A stretch of 64,000 nt of DNA, taken from the NCBI RefSeq assembly GCF_017377855.1, contig NZ_JAFREP010000013.1, positions 1 through 64,000 on the forward strand, in the 5' to 3' direction. The notes below the pieces were generated by a model. The model was not told the DNA's origin. It did no database searches and saw nothing but the letters and a program-made list of their open reading frames with translations. Made by a program: the position numbers and the translations under genes. This DNA comes from Acanthopleuribacter pedis. GTDB taxonomy: Bacteria > Acidobacteriota > Holophagae > Acanthopleuribacterales > Acanthopleuribacteraceae. This document shows positions 7,199 to 17,200 of the stretch, in pieces; position 1 is the stretch's first letter, and every line of letters begins with the position of its first letter.

Positions 7199-9052
7199 CT
7201 ACCCCACACCCTCAAGCTCCTGAATATCCTTATCCCGCAACCGAATCCAGTACTCCACCTTCATCAGTTGCTCTTCATCATCTAAAAGGCCGTCCTGCTT
7301 TACTTTGCGAATTTTTTCCCCATATAAGTCCATAATCGTTTCGATTTGGTTGATGCGTTGCACATCCGGGGTCACTTCCTCCAAGCGTTCCAGTGAAATC
7401 AATCCATTGCGCTCAAAACTTTTTTTCAGATTGAGGTACAGCTCGAGCAGGCCGGTGTGGTTTTTTCCCTGAAACTCGGCCTCGGTAACCTGCTCCAGTT
7501 TTTGGGCAAAGAAGGCCAAGAACTTCTCCAACGGCAACTGGGCAAACTCCTGCAACCGTTCAAAAAGTGCTCGTTCCGCCTGCGCCTTCTGCAAGGTGAT
7601 TTCCTGTTCTTTTTCCGCCATACGTTGGGAATGGGCTTGTTTTTCCAAAAGCCGTTGCTGCTCTTTGGCCGATTTTTCTCGGGCCGTCGATAAACGCAAT
7701 TCCTCCAACCGTAACTGCCGATCTTGCAATTGCAGGTGGTGTTGTTCCTGCTTGGCATCCTCATCTCGACCGGTTTCGTAGACCTCATGGAGCATGGCAA
7801 TTTCCTGCTCCAGCTCGAGCACTCGTTCTTGCAGATGCCGAATCTCCTCCACATCCTTCAGTGAACGGTCATTCCCTTGAGTAGCCGCTTCCAGGAGCGT
7901 GAGCTGTTGTCGTAACTCCCGCACTTCTGATTCCTTTTCTTCATACGAAGACTCGGAATGACTTTGCAGCAGCCGCATTTGGGACTGAGAATTGCGCATT
8001 CGCACCATCCCAAAGGCGCAAAACCCCAGCAGGCACAGCAGTGACACCCCACCTGCCGATGACCAGGTCTGATAGTCACTTAGTCGCCCGTTGGACACGT
8101 CTAGTTGAAGTTCCAGATCACGCAGTTGGCCATCCTTCTCCTGAATGCTGAACTGCGCTGATTTCAGTTCCTCTTGAGCCTGTGACAATTCCTCTTTGGC
8201 CTGACGCATTTGGGCAAAATAGGTCTCCACATTACGATAAAAATCAGCGGCATCCTTTTGGGAACTTTGCGTGCGGGAAGATTGGTGCTGCTGGAACTTG
8301 GCAAATTCGCGCTTAAAATCCTGCTCAATGGCCCGAAAATACTCCTTGAGTGTCAATGGCGTGGTGCGTTCCCGCTTCAATTGGACCTTTTGATCGGCAA
8401 TCGTTTGTTGCAGACGGCGTTTTTGGCGTTGGAGTTGCTGGGTTTGTTGCTGTGCTTGCGTCAGATCAGTACGAGCCGTATCAAGTTCTTTTTGCAGGGT
8501 TCCCACCGAGGTATGTGCCTGGGAAAGCTCCGTTTTCAGCTTGAGGGCTTCTTTTTTCCGGTCAAATTCTCGATGATGCAGGAGAGAAAGGGGATCAATA
8601 TTCCAGAATTCAATGGAGCCGTCATGGGTGGTCCGCTGTCGTCCTCCACGAAGATCAAAAGGAGCAAACGCTAGCGGCGGAAACACCAACTGCACCTGAG
8701 CCGTTTCTCCCATTTTGAGCTTGTGAAAAAATGATTTGGTGGCGCGGTCATATGGCAACGAAGACACCACATCAACCACCCGAATCTTTTCCCCCTGCTG
8801 GTAGGCGTAACAGGGTGTTCTTCCTTTGGGATGATCGAAACGCACCTCTGCCCAGGGGAGATTGAGGTTTTCTATTTCGATGTTGCAGACGGTCGCATCA
8901 CGCAAAAACACCACCGAGTGCAACACGGCCTTGAGGTCGCCATTACGCAGTTCCAGCACCTTCTTGACCGGAATTCGTAAGCCTTGTTCTTCCGCTAATG
9001 CCGGACATCCGAGAGCCACCAAAATCACGAGCACCACATACCGATACATCAT
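7199..9052 (-). CDS. Exported coiled-coil membrane protein, first gene of operon
   Basis: 617 residues. A signal peptide ends near CPALAEE. A beta-type domain of about 130 residues follows. Residues about 165-330 are predicted coiled coil, rich in Gln, Glu, Lys and Arg. A single transmembrane segment lies near 335-355 (GGVSLLCLLGFCAFGMV), and a second long cytoplasmic coiled coil runs to about 500, then a helical C-terminus. The topology, a periplasmic head and rod with a cytoplasmic rod, would let it link the envelope to the coupling ATPase encoded 9 bases downstream. GGGGAACTG precedes the double ATG. It is not a recognised T4SS component; the linking role is inferred from topology and operon position. 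Confidence 0.75.
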   Translation of the reverse strand: MMYRYVVLVILVALGCPALAEEQGLRIPVKKVLELRNGDLKAVLHSVVFLRDATVCNIEIENLNLPWAEVRFDHPKGRTPCYAYQQGEKIRVVDVVSSLPYDRATKSFFHKLKMGETAQVQLVFPPLAFAPFDLRGGRQRTTHDGSIEFWNIDPLSLLHHREFDRKKEALKLKTELSQAHTSVGTLQKELDTARTDLTQAQQQTQQLQRQKRRLQQTIADQKVQLKRERTTPLTLKEYFRAIEQDFKREFAKFQQHQSSRTQSSQKDAADFYRNVETYFAQMRQAKEELSQAQEELKSAQFSIQEKDGQLRDLELQLDVSNGRLSDYQTWSSAGGVSLLCLLGFCAFGMVRMRNSQSQMRLLQSHSESSYEEKESEVRELRQQLTLLEAATQGNDRSLKDVEEIRHLQERVLELEQEIAMLHEVYETGRDEDAKQEQHHLQLQDRQLRLEELRLSTAREKSAKEQQRLLEKQAHSQRMAEKEQEITLQKAQAERALFERLQEFAQLPLEKFLAFFAQKLEQVTEAEFQGKNHTGLLELYLNLKKSFERNGLISLERLEEVTPDVQRINQIETIMDLYGEKIRKVKQDGLLDDEEQLMKVEYWIRLRDKDIQELEGVG

Positions 9053-9343
9053 CAGTTCCCCATGCTATATGCGAGTGCACCTCTCGCAAGATGAACGCGG
9101 GAGACCAGAAACCGGCTCATTCGGCGAGAAACACTCAATTTTGCTCAAGAACGAAAGGAATACTACGTACTTACCATGCACTTGCACCAAAACTCCAGGA
9201 GAAACCGGCGTTTTCTGTGATTCTACTCATCGTGCTAAAGTTATTTGATTTAGGGTTCTTTCTTATAGGTGATTTGAAAAGAATTTAACAATCACAACAT
9301 AACAAGTTTTTTTCTCGACTACCGTCAGATAAACAGAGAAAAA

Positions 9344-9369
9344 CCCACGACTCATAACGAGAACGTGGG
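9344..9369 (-). terminator. Hairpin terminator after the small membrane protein gene
   Basis: On the minus strand a cccacg/cgtggg stem is followed by TTTTTCTC, about 40 bases past the stop of the gene at 9408. It would separate that gene from the operon starting at 9052. Confidence 0.55.
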
Positions 9370-9407
9370 CTTTATGAGTTTCACGACATCCGGTACTGGT
9401 CGGTCTT

Positions 9408-9698
9408 CTACGCACCAAGGAGAAGACGAAGCAGGTGGAGCGGACTTTTGATGATTTCCAGAATGATGAGCCACAACGTTTTCAGCAGCACCCAGACCAA
9501 GGTGATCACGCCACTTACCAGCAGCGCCAACACCAGGCCCAGCAAAGTGCGGAAAATGAAATGTAAACATCGCTCTGCGCCAATTTTTTTCCAGGCCAGC
9601 CAGAAAAAAGAGGAAGTTTTGAAGACCTCCTTGGCAACAAACCCGAGAGCCGCCTGCACATGTGGTAATTGCTTCATAGGAAAAGGGAAAAAAGACAA
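9408..9698 (-). CDS. Small membrane protein, unknown
   Basis: 96 residues from a TTG start with AAGGA 7-8 bases upstream; an ATG seven codons later is an alternative. One long hydrophobic stretch (about residues 50-75, rich in Leu, Val and Ile) is followed by an amphipathic leucine-rich end. An overlapping 122-residue reading frame in another phase shows no such organisation and is rejected. It lies upstream of, and in the same direction as, the conjugation-type operon, but a terminator separates them. No function is assigned. Confidence 0.5.
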   Translation of the reverse strand: MSFFPFPMKQLPHVQAALGFVAKEVFKTSSFFWLAWKKIGAERCLHFIFRTLLGLVLALLVSGVITLVWVLLKTLWLIILEIIKSPLHLLRLLLGA

Positions 9699-10326
9699 AA
9701 ATGTCCTTGTTTGTTCTCACCTCGTGAGCCTCAAACCAAGAACAGCAGAAAAAACCAGCTTTTACTTCTTATGAAAAGAAGCAACAGCACGTGTTTTCCT
9801 CCACTTGATCTTTCACCCTAGGCGGTCTCAAGGCCCCGTGCAACAAAAATTTGGAGCTGCCCAACCCTCGAAAAAATCCTGTTGCCAGGGAGCCGGGACG
9901 CCCTGATTTCCTTGGAGTCAGGGTTTGGTGGGCAGCCTATTTATCGACTCCCTTTCGCTGTAAGCACTTCAAATAAATATACTTACAAGGCTTTGGTGAA
10001 AAATATCAGGATCGAATACCTATATTTTCCGAAAATGCCGGCAAAATACACCCCAAAATACGGGGCAAGATATACCTGTCCATCCACAATTTTTTTTCGG
10101 CATTAAAAAGCACTTGAAATCCGCCCACCACCCAGCGCATATTCATCAATACGGAAACAGGAACAGCGCATCTTCCCGCTTCAGCATGATCTGAAGAGAA
10201 GCCGCGTTTTCCTCCACACGTTTGAAGTCTGCATGCTCTTTTAGCACACGGACGAGAAACACGTTTTTGACATTCCCAAAAACGCTCCCGGCTCATTCCG
10301 ACCAAAAACAGATGTCGCAAAACTCA
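9699..10326. other. Gene-free AT-rich stretch with small palindromes
   Basis: No convincing gene. Visible features are a ccctga/tcaggg hairpin (9901-9923) and an AT-rich run near 9950-10060. A nested structure follows: aatgccg at about 10,034 pairs with cggcatt at about 10,098 and encloses a cccc/gggg stem. Such a stretch on a mobile element could hold a replication or transfer origin, but nothing here proves it. Confidence 0.35.
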
Positions 10327-10356
10327 AAAGGTCATCTCTCACCAGGGATGACCTTT
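10327..10356 (+). promoter_or_regulatory. Perfect 10-bp hairpin upstream of the HTH gene
   Basis: Arms aaaggtcatc (10,327-10,336) and gatgaccttt (10,347-10,356) enclose a 10-base loop and end 21 bases before the HTH gene start. It could be an operator for that regulator or an attenuator; the pyrimidine-rich run after it is only weakly terminator-like. Confidence 0.45.
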
Positions 10357-10377
10357 CCTTCTTTCTGGAGCCGGAAC

Positions 10378-10767
10378 ATGACCCATCACACCAACTACGT
10401 CCTCAAAAACATCCTCGTTACCGCCATCCTGCAAGCCAAACTGCTCAGTTCAGCCCAGGAAATCGATACCCTCATCACCGCCACGCTGGAGCAATTTCAG
10501 CGCGCATCAACCGCCCAAGACCAACTGCTCACCGAGCAAGAAGTAGCTTCTCGCTGGCAGTTCCTGGATGAACGCAAACTCCGCAACATGCGCTACCTCA
10601 ACAAAGGCCCCACCTATTACAAATTCGGGAAAGGGAGAAACGGACGAATTTACTACAAACCCTCTGATATCGAAGCCTGGATCACGGAGCACGAGCACCT
10701 CGAACCATTTTTGCAGCAGACTATCGCCGATTCAATCCACCAGACACTCAGCAAAGTACGCCAATGA
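10378..10767 (+). CDS. Excisionase/AlpA-like HTH protein
   Basis: 129 residues. The N-terminal half is helical. Residues about 45-105 form a MerR-like winged helix-turn-helix of the excisionase/AlpA kind: LLTEQEVASRW, then YYKFGKGRNGRIYYKP and SDIEAWI. Such proteins bind DNA and control excision or expression of integrated elements. The start at 10,378 is chosen because GGAG lies 8 bases upstream; upstream in-frame ATGs lack a site. A strong terminator follows 16 bases after the stop. It is the only plus-strand gene of the accessory block and its last gene, as expected for an element's control gene near one end. No integrase is in view. Confidence 0.65.
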   Translation: MTHHTNYVLKNILVTAILQAKLLSSAQEIDTLITATLEQFQRASTAQDQLLTEQEVASRWQFLDERKLRNMRYLNKGPTYYKFGKGRNGRIYYKPSDIEAWITEHEHLEPFLQQTIADSIHQTLSKVRQ

Positions 10768-10782
10768 AGAGATGTTACTCAA

Positions 10783-10827
10783 ATTTGCGGAAGGACTCCT
10801 TCTTCACGAAGGAGTCCTTCCGCAAAT
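10783..10827 (+). terminator. Perfect 19-bp hairpin after the HTH gene
   Basis: Arms 10,783-10,801 and 10,809-10,827 pair perfectly across a 7-base loop. There is no long T run after it, so it may act as a terminator, an mRNA 3'-end stabiliser or an element end. Only palindromes and repeats lie beyond it. Confidence 0.6.
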
Positions 10828-11107
10828 GTAAAACTCGCCCACTTTATGTAAGAGTTTGGTAAAGACTAAAAATGTCGGGAGGGAGTCGGAAAGCAATCGA
10901 GTTCAAACAGTAAGTCTCAATTTATCAGTCACCTAGGATGTGTTTGGCAAACCCTGAATGGGCCGGCATCGAAAATGTTTCGTTTTGCCATCCCCGTGGG
11001 GGTCATCCGGGCGCCGAAATTATTGCGGCACAGATCAAGCGAACATGTCGGTTTTTTGTTGTGAGGCCGGCGCCTTCAGCGCCCTACACGACGGGAACTC
11101 CAAGGGA

Positions 11108-11146
11108 CCCATGGTAAACGGTTGTTCCACAACCGTTTACCATGGG
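11108..11146. repeat. Perfect 18-bp palindrome with 3-base loop
   Basis: Arms 11,108-11,125 (cccatggtaaacggttgt) and 11,129-11,146 are exact inverse complements around tcc. It sits in a gene-free GC-rich stretch (10,941-11,260) with further short inverted pieces such as ggcgcc. The general look is that of REP-like palindromic elements; it is not a terminator because no T run follows. Confidence 0.7.
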
Positions 11147-11267
11147 CTGAAATCCGTAAGGCACACAACGCCGCGGGAAGCGCCGTTGGAAGCCTAACCA
11201 GTCGATGTTCGCCTCCGGCTCACGTTTTCAATCAGTGGTGGACCACACATTTGGGTGTGCGACCCCA

Positions 11268-11480
11268 TTGGGGTTCGCCGGATCAGAGCCCGAACAAACA
11301 TTCCACCACACACGCATATCAACCGGTTGGGGTTCGCCGGATCAGAGCCCGGACAAACATTCCACCACACACGTATATCAACCGGTTGGGGTTCGCCGGA
11401 TCAGAGCCCGGAAAAACATTCCACCACACGCATATCAACCGGTTGGGATTCGCCGGATCAACACCCACACGCGAATTTCA
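11268..11480. repeat. Tandem repeat, 59-bp unit, three copies plus a partial
   Basis: Units begin ttggggttcgccggatcaga at 11,268, 11,327 and 11,386, with a degenerate fourth at 11,443. Unit lengths are 59, 59 and 57. The length is not a multiple of three, so a coding frame would shift in every copy; it is non-coding. There are no unique spacers, so it is not CRISPR. It separates the accessory block from the chromosomal DM13 gene. Confidence 0.85.
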
Positions 11481-11507
11481 CCGTGGGCTTCCCCGGCTAA
11501 TACCCGC

Positions 11508-12812
11508 TTACTCGAAGGTACCTTCCGAGAAGCTAATCGAAAACAAGGTGCACCAAATGCTGATCGAATCGAAATCATCCAAGGTTACGCCGGCGGGCAG
11601 TTCAAATTCCAGGGTGTCGTTGTTGTAAACCTGGCCACTGATGGTGCCGCTGATAATGGGACCGGCGGCAAAATTGTTGCCCTGCCCCAGGTAAACCCGC
11701 ACGTCGGGACCACCGCCGTTGTAGCTGAAATTTTCCAGGCGGATCAAACGCTCACCCGCGATCACCGCACGCCCGCTAATCCCATAGGTCGGGCTTTCGC
11801 GCAATTCGGCGACGCGGCCGATGCGGTTGTCCACCGCGGCGTTCACCGTCACTTGAACCGTATAAACCGCGCTTTCGCTGGTCCCGTCAAAACAGGTCAC
11901 CGGTACGTCGAGCATCCCCACAAAACCCTCGGCCGGGGTGATGGTGGTGCCGTCGAGGGTGTAGTTGGCACCGCCCGCCACGCGCAATTCAAAATCCTCG
12001 GGGCCGTTGTCGGGATCCACAATGGTCAGCTGCTCAAGGCTGAGCGTGAGGCTTTCACCCGCGGTAACCGCCAAGGGTTCCTGACCGGTAATGGCGGGCG
12101 CTTGGTTGTCGCTTTCCTGCAAGCGCACCAAACCCACCGCCGCGGTCTCCCAAAAGAACCGCGCGCCTTCTCCAACCGTGCTGAAACGCAGCGCGGTTAA
12201 CGCTAACGGACCATCGGCGAAGACCTCGAAGAAACTATCCGCGTCAGCCGTAAAATCGCTGTTAAACAGATACAGCCCCTTGCCCTTGGCGGCCAGGTCC
12301 GCGGCGCGCGCCCGCGCGATTTCGCTGCCGTCAAAACCAACCTGACGCACCCACACCTGCTGCTGTTGGTTGTCCATATTCACCACGGCCAAACCGTCAA
12401 TCGCATCACCCAGCGTGGCCGGGTAAATGCGCCAGCGAAACGCCTGGCGACTGCTCGTTCCGACATGGGCGGCGCTGTTGCCACCGGCGGCTGCTTGGTA
12501 GGAAACGGTCACTTCAATGGGGGTTTCGTTGTTCACAACGAAGTGGGACAACACGGCACCAGGCGCCAAATCGCCGGGTGCCTCAACCCGGGTTTCACCG
12601 GGCTCGAGGTCGCGACGCACGGTGTCAATCAGCGTACCGTCATTGGTAAAAAGCATTAATTCAATGAATTGCGCGGTTTCACTGTTGTTGACCAACAGGA
12701 ACCGAGTTTCGAAATCGCCACCCTCCGGGGTGACGTGGGGGACCATGCGCGTTTGCGCGAAGGAGGACACCAAAAGACTCAGGAACAAAGCAGTTAAAAA
12801 TGAACGAAACAT
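11508..12812 (-). CDS. Secreted protein with C-terminal DM13 domain
   Basis: About 434 residues from the ATG at 12,812 (AGAGG upstream). A signal peptide ends near SSFAQ. An N-terminal domain of about 210 residues is beta-rich and shares the 'VPHV...FETRFLLVNNS' style of secreted Acidobacteriota proteins. A cadherin/Ig-like unit lies at about 240-330 (AGESLTLSLEQLTIVDPDNG). The C-terminal 90 residues are a DM13 domain: GISGRAVIAGERLIRLENFS, then GPDVRVYLGQG and FDSISIWCTLFSISFSEGTF with the conserved Cys. DM13 domains are proposed to act in redox or electron transfer at the cell surface. The gene starts 64 bases after the stop of the beta-barrel gene on the same strand, so they are likely one operon. 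Confidence 0.8.
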   Translation of the reverse strand: MFRSFLTALFLSLLVSSFAQTRMVPHVTPEGGDFETRFLLVNNSETAQFIELMLFTNDGTLIDTVRRDLEPGETRVEAPGDLAPGAVLSHFVVNNETPIEVTVSYQAAAGGNSAAHVGTSSRQAFRWRIYPATLGDAIDGLAVVNMDNQQQQVWVRQVGFDGSEIARARAADLAAKGKGLYLFNSDFTADADSFFEVFADGPLALTALRFSTVGEGARFFWETAAVGLVRLQESDNQAPAITGQEPLAVTAGESLTLSLEQLTIVDPDNGPEDFELRVAGGANYTLDGTTITPAEGFVGMLDVPVTCFDGTSESAVYTVQVTVNAAVDNRIGRVAELRESPTYGISGRAVIAGERLIRLENFSYNGGGPDVRVYLGQGNNFAAGPIISGTISGQVYNNDTLEFELPAGVTLDDFDSISIWCTLFSISFSEGTFE

Positions 12813-12876
12813 CACATAACCTCTTTTTGGCAAAAATCTGGGGAGGAACGATCCAAAACGGGAGGACGGTAGAACA

Positions 12877-13752
12877 TTAAAAGGACACAACCAAAGCCCA
12901 TTGGTTGTTGAACCCGTCGGCGGTGTTTTTGCCGTCGAGGGTATCGGTGAAGGTGTATTCCAAGAACCAATTTTTGTGAATCGAGACCCCGGCGGTGAGC
13001 TCGACCCGTGTTAAATCGAAACTGGGATTAATCAGCGGGTTACCGAAATTGGTGCCGCCGTCGATGTCATCCACGGCACGAATCACATCCAGCTTGGTGC
13101 GCGCGTAAAACCGCTTGTAACGCCAGCCGAACTCGCCAAGGAACCGGACTTCATCGGATGGGTCCTCGGTACGGAAGCGGTACGCCAATTCGGCACCGGC
13201 ATAAAAACCTTTGCCCAAACCCCGCCCGTAAAGGCCGCGTACCTCGTAATCCTCTTGGCCGTTGCCGAGCGGAATATCGTCGTCCTCGTCGTAGAGGTAA
13301 GGTAATTTGGCGGTGAACGCGACGGCCCAGACATTGGGGCCCTCGGTCAGTTGGTAACGCACGCCCAGCTCAAAATCGGTGAAGTCTTTGTTGCCGGCGC
13401 TAATTTCGAAAAAAGCGTTTTTCAACGATTGTTCGATGTCTTTGTGGGTGAAGCTGCCGAAAACAGCCAGCTTAGAGGTCAGGCCGTGCTCAAAGTACAG
13501 CGACAGGTTTTCATCGCGAAACTTGGCGTACTGGTCGGGAAAATCTTCGAATGGATCAATGGAATCGCCGGCGGCGTTAAAATTGGCATCCGATTTAAAC
13601 AGGTTGGCGGAAAACTTTAGGTAGGTCTTGCCCTTGTCCGGGGTCCAAGCACCGGCCTGAAGCGGAACACCTACGGCCACAAAAACGGCGGTCAACACGG
13701 CCAACCGGCAAACGGCCCGCCCAATGGGGGCGCGCACGGAATGGATGAGCAT
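12877..13752 (-). CDS. Outer-membrane beta-barrel protein
   Basis: About 291 residues. A long signal peptide (ends near LQAGAW) is followed by alternating amphipathic strands with many aromatic residues. The protein ends in ...WALVVSF, a terminal Phe of the kind recognised by the BAM machinery. These are marks of an outer-membrane barrel of about 10-12 strands. A GAGGAGG site 8 bases before the ATG at 13,752 fixes the start. The substrate or role is not evident; the family resembles generic transporter-like barrel proteins. It lies upstream of the DM13 gene in the same direction. Confidence 0.75.
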   Translation of the reverse strand: MLIHSVRAPIGRAVCRLAVLTAVFVAVGVPLQAGAWTPDKGKTYLKFSANLFKSDANFNAAGDSIDPFEDFPDQYAKFRDENLSLYFEHGLTSKLAVFGSFTHKDIEQSLKNAFFEISAGNKDFTDFELGVRYQLTEGPNVWAVAFTAKLPYLYDEDDDIPLGNGQEDYEVRGLYGRGLGKGFYAGAELAYRFRTEDPSDEVRFLGEFGWRYKRFYARTKLDVIRAVDDIDGGTNFGNPLINPSFDLTRVELTAGVSIHKNWFLEYTFTDTLDGKNTADGFNNQWALVVSF

Positions 13753-14215
13753 GAAGCTGCCTCCTCGGTGAATTAAAAAAATGCGCAAACAACAGGCATA
13801 AAGCCATCAAAACCAAAACTTAAGCGAGGTTTCGAGGATCATGCGACGCGCGTCGTACGCGGCGAAGAGGTCTTGGCCAAGACTCACCCTGAAGGACAGC
13901 AAAATCCGGTTCACTATTCCCATTTGGGCCATTTTTTTCAGATCCGCCGGCCAATGTGAAACAGATCACGGGATTCGGGGTCAAACGCCGTGAGAAGCTT
14001 CCGCATTTGCGCCTCACTGAAAACATGCGTTCCCACTGAGAATCGGTAATAATGTGTAAAATAGGGGCTATCCCCTAAGATCTTCAATCAGACTCGGTTT
14101 TAAGCAATCGCCGTCATTCAAAACCGCCTCGGAGCACCCCGTGTTTCATTCACCCAAAACCAACCCATCCAATGGTCAACCGACCGTGTGCCAACATACG
14201 GCAAAGGGTTGGTGA
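13753..14215. other. Divergent intergenic region
   Basis: About 460 bases lie between the barrel gene and the hybrid kinase. I see no gene. A 16-base palindrome taggggctatccccta at 14,062-14,077 is a possible regulator site for either operon. No clear -35/-10 pair stands out. Confidence 0.4.
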
Positions 14216-17200
14216 ATGATGGGCGGTCGGCGGTTGACGGGTTTGTTGCCCCTGCTCCTTTGGGGATTGATCCATGCGACGCCCCCGAAGCAGGCGCCCG
14301 TGCTCAGGTTCACCGCCCTTCAGGAAAAAGACGGCTTGTCCTTCGGCACGGTGAACACCATTCTCCAGGACGACCAGGGCTTTTTATGGATCGGCACGGA
14401 CGACGGGCTCAACCGCTACGACGGCGTCGGCTTCCGCATCTATAAATACGAACCCAATCAGCCCGGCTCCCTTTCCGACAGCTTCGTCCAATCCCTTTTC
14501 CAAACCAAAGCGGGCACCTTGTGGATCGGCACCTCGGGCGGCGGTTTGTGCCGTTACCTTCCCGAGCGAGACGCCTTCGAACGCTTCCAGTTTGATCCGC
14601 GTCGCAACCAAAGCCTGCCCAACGACTACATTAGCGCGATGACCGAGGACAAGGCGGGCAACCTATGGATCGCGACCATCGGTGGCGGCCTCGCCGTTTT
14701 TGATCCGGCGGCCAAAGATTTTGTGCGCGTGCAAGTGGACCACAATCAGCAAAACGGCCTCTTTAGCAACGAAATATGGGCGCTCGCGTTCGATGCCGAG
14801 GGCCATTTGTGGATCGCCACCTATGACGGCATCGGCATCGCACCTTTTGCGGAAATGGACGCGGCCCGCACCGGTCGTCTCTTTTTCCACCATCTCACCC
14901 GCGAAAACAGTGCCCTCAGCGATAACCGCGTGCGCTGCCTCACACCCGACCCGTCCGGCGCGATGTTGATCGGCACCTTTGAAGGCGGGCTTAACGAGGT
15001 GATCCCTCGCGCGATTTCCCGTGACGCGGTCACCCTCGATTTTCACGTGCACCGCGGCGAGGCGCGCCCTTTTTCCCTGGACACCGAAAGCATTCGCGCG
15101 ATTTTGCCTGAAACGGCGCACCGCGCTTGGATCGCCACCGACGGCGGCGGCTTGTACCTGTGGCACCGCCCGGAAAATCACTTCTTTCGCTATCAGCAGG
15201 ATCGCACCCGCGCCCATACCATCAGTTCCAACCGCGCCTTGACCTTGGCCCGCGACCGATCCGGCCTGATTTGGATTGGCACAGCCAACGGCGGCATCAA
15301 CCGGCTCGACCTGAAGAAAAGCCAATTCGCCCATTTGGGCCAAGAAACCGAGCAAACCCTCGGTCTGAGTGATCCCTTTGTAAACGCCGTTCTCCACGAT
15401 GCCCGCAAACGTTTGTGGGTGGGCACCAACAAAGGCCTTAATGTGTTTACGCCGCGCTCGCCGGATTTCCGAAACGCCGACCTGAGCGAGGTTACCCGGC
15501 TCGGTCGGCGCGGTGGCGAAAACACCCCGAACCTGAGCCACGACAGCATTCGCGCCCTCGCCGAGGATGCGAGCGGCGCGGTTTGGGTCGGCACCTGGGG
15601 CGGCGGCCTCAACCGGGTTTCCCCCGATTTGACCGAGGTCACCACCTTTCGCTACCGCGCCCAGGAGCCCGCCACCCTCAGCAACAACTACATTCGCGAT
15701 CTATGGCTGGATCGCGACGGGACAACCCTGTGGATCGCGACCTCCAACGGGCTCAACCGGCTCGATATCAAAACCACCGCCATCCAGCGCTTTAAGTTTG
15801 AACTCAAGGATTTAAATGGGTTTGGTCTCAACCGGATCGCCTCGATTTACCAAGCAAAAAACGGCCGTTTTTGGTTGGGTGGTGACGGTGGTCTGGTCGC
15901 TTACGACCCTGAAAACGGAAAACACGAGGTCTTTCGTCACGATCCGTTGAAACAAGGTTCGCTCAGCAACAACCGCGTGCGCCCCATTCTCGCGCGCGGC
16001 GAGGATGAACTCTGGATCGGCACCGCGGGCGGCGGCCTCAACCGTTTCGTACCAAGCAGCAAAACCTTTACCACCTACCGCGCCGAGGATGGTTTGGCCG
16101 GCGATACGGTCAAGGCCTTGTTGCTTCAAGACAGCAACAGCTTGTGGATCAGCACCAGCGGCGGTTTGTCCCTGTTCCATATTGGGGCAGAACGTTTTAC
16201 CAACTTCACCACCCGCGAGGGCTTGGTCGACAATCAGTTTAACGACCTCGCCGCCACCCGCGCCCACGACGGCACCTTTTTCTTTGGCGCCGGCGAGGGG
16301 GTTACCTATTTTCATCCCGAGCATCTGCAATTCAATGATCAAGTGCCCAATATCGCCGTCACCAACATCCTTTTGGACGGCAACCCGCTGGGTTTTTCCA
16401 TCACGGGGAAACGCCGAAAACCCTTGATTGTCCCGCCCCACACCAAGTCGTTCTCCTTTGAATTCGCCGTCTTGGATTACACCGAACCCGACCAAAACAC
16501 CTATGCCTATATGCTGGAAGGTTATGAGGACGATTGGATTCATTTGGCCGCCCAACCGCGCATCAACTACACCAACATCGACCCCGGCGAATACGTGTTT
16601 CGCGTTAAAGGTGCCAACAACCACGGGCTCTGGAATGAAACCGGCAGCGCCATTCGCCTACAGGTCTTGGCCCCCTGGTGGCGTTCCACCCCGGCCCTGT
16701 TCGGCTGGGCCGTGGTTTCATTCAGCACGCTTTTTTTGATCTACACCACCTTGAGTCGGCGCCGCGAGCTCATTCACCAAAATGCGCTCAACCAGGCCGC
16801 GACCGAATTGGAACGGGAACAACGCGTGGCGGAACGTTTGCGCCAACTGGACAAGCTCAAGGATTCGTTTCTGGCCAACACCTCCCATGAGTTGCGCACC
16901 CCGCTCAACGGCATCATGGGCATCGTCGAATCGCTCATTGAAGGGGTAACCGGTGAGCTACCACCCAAAACCAAAGCCAACCTCTCCATGGTGCTCAACA
17001 GCGCCAAACGTTTGTCGAATTTGGTCAACGACATCCTCGATTACTCCAAGCTCAAAGAACGCACCATTGAGCTGAATATGAAACCGGTGGATCTCCGTCC
17101 CGTGGCCGAGGTGGTCCTGCTGCTCAATCGGCCGATGGCGGCGAAAAAGGGGCTGGTCCTGCTCAACCAAATCCCGGCGGATTCCCCCCTTATCCTCGCC

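Noticed and set aside
9352..9720. 122-residue frame overlapping the small membrane protein
   Set aside because: Its composition is irregular, while the 96-residue frame has a coherent hydrophobic segment and a ribosome site.
11268..11480. CRISPR array
   Set aside because: The units are 59 bp long and directly joined, with no unique spacers; no cas genes are near.
11122..12200. Plus-strand open frames with repeated 'NRLGFAGSEPG' motifs
   Set aside because: They arise from the 59-bp tandem repeat and the antisense of the DM13 gene; the repeat length shifts frame in each copy.
13820..14026. 68-residue minus-strand frame
   Set aside because: There is no ribosome site, no recognisable pattern and no neighbour logic; it lies in a divergent promoter region.
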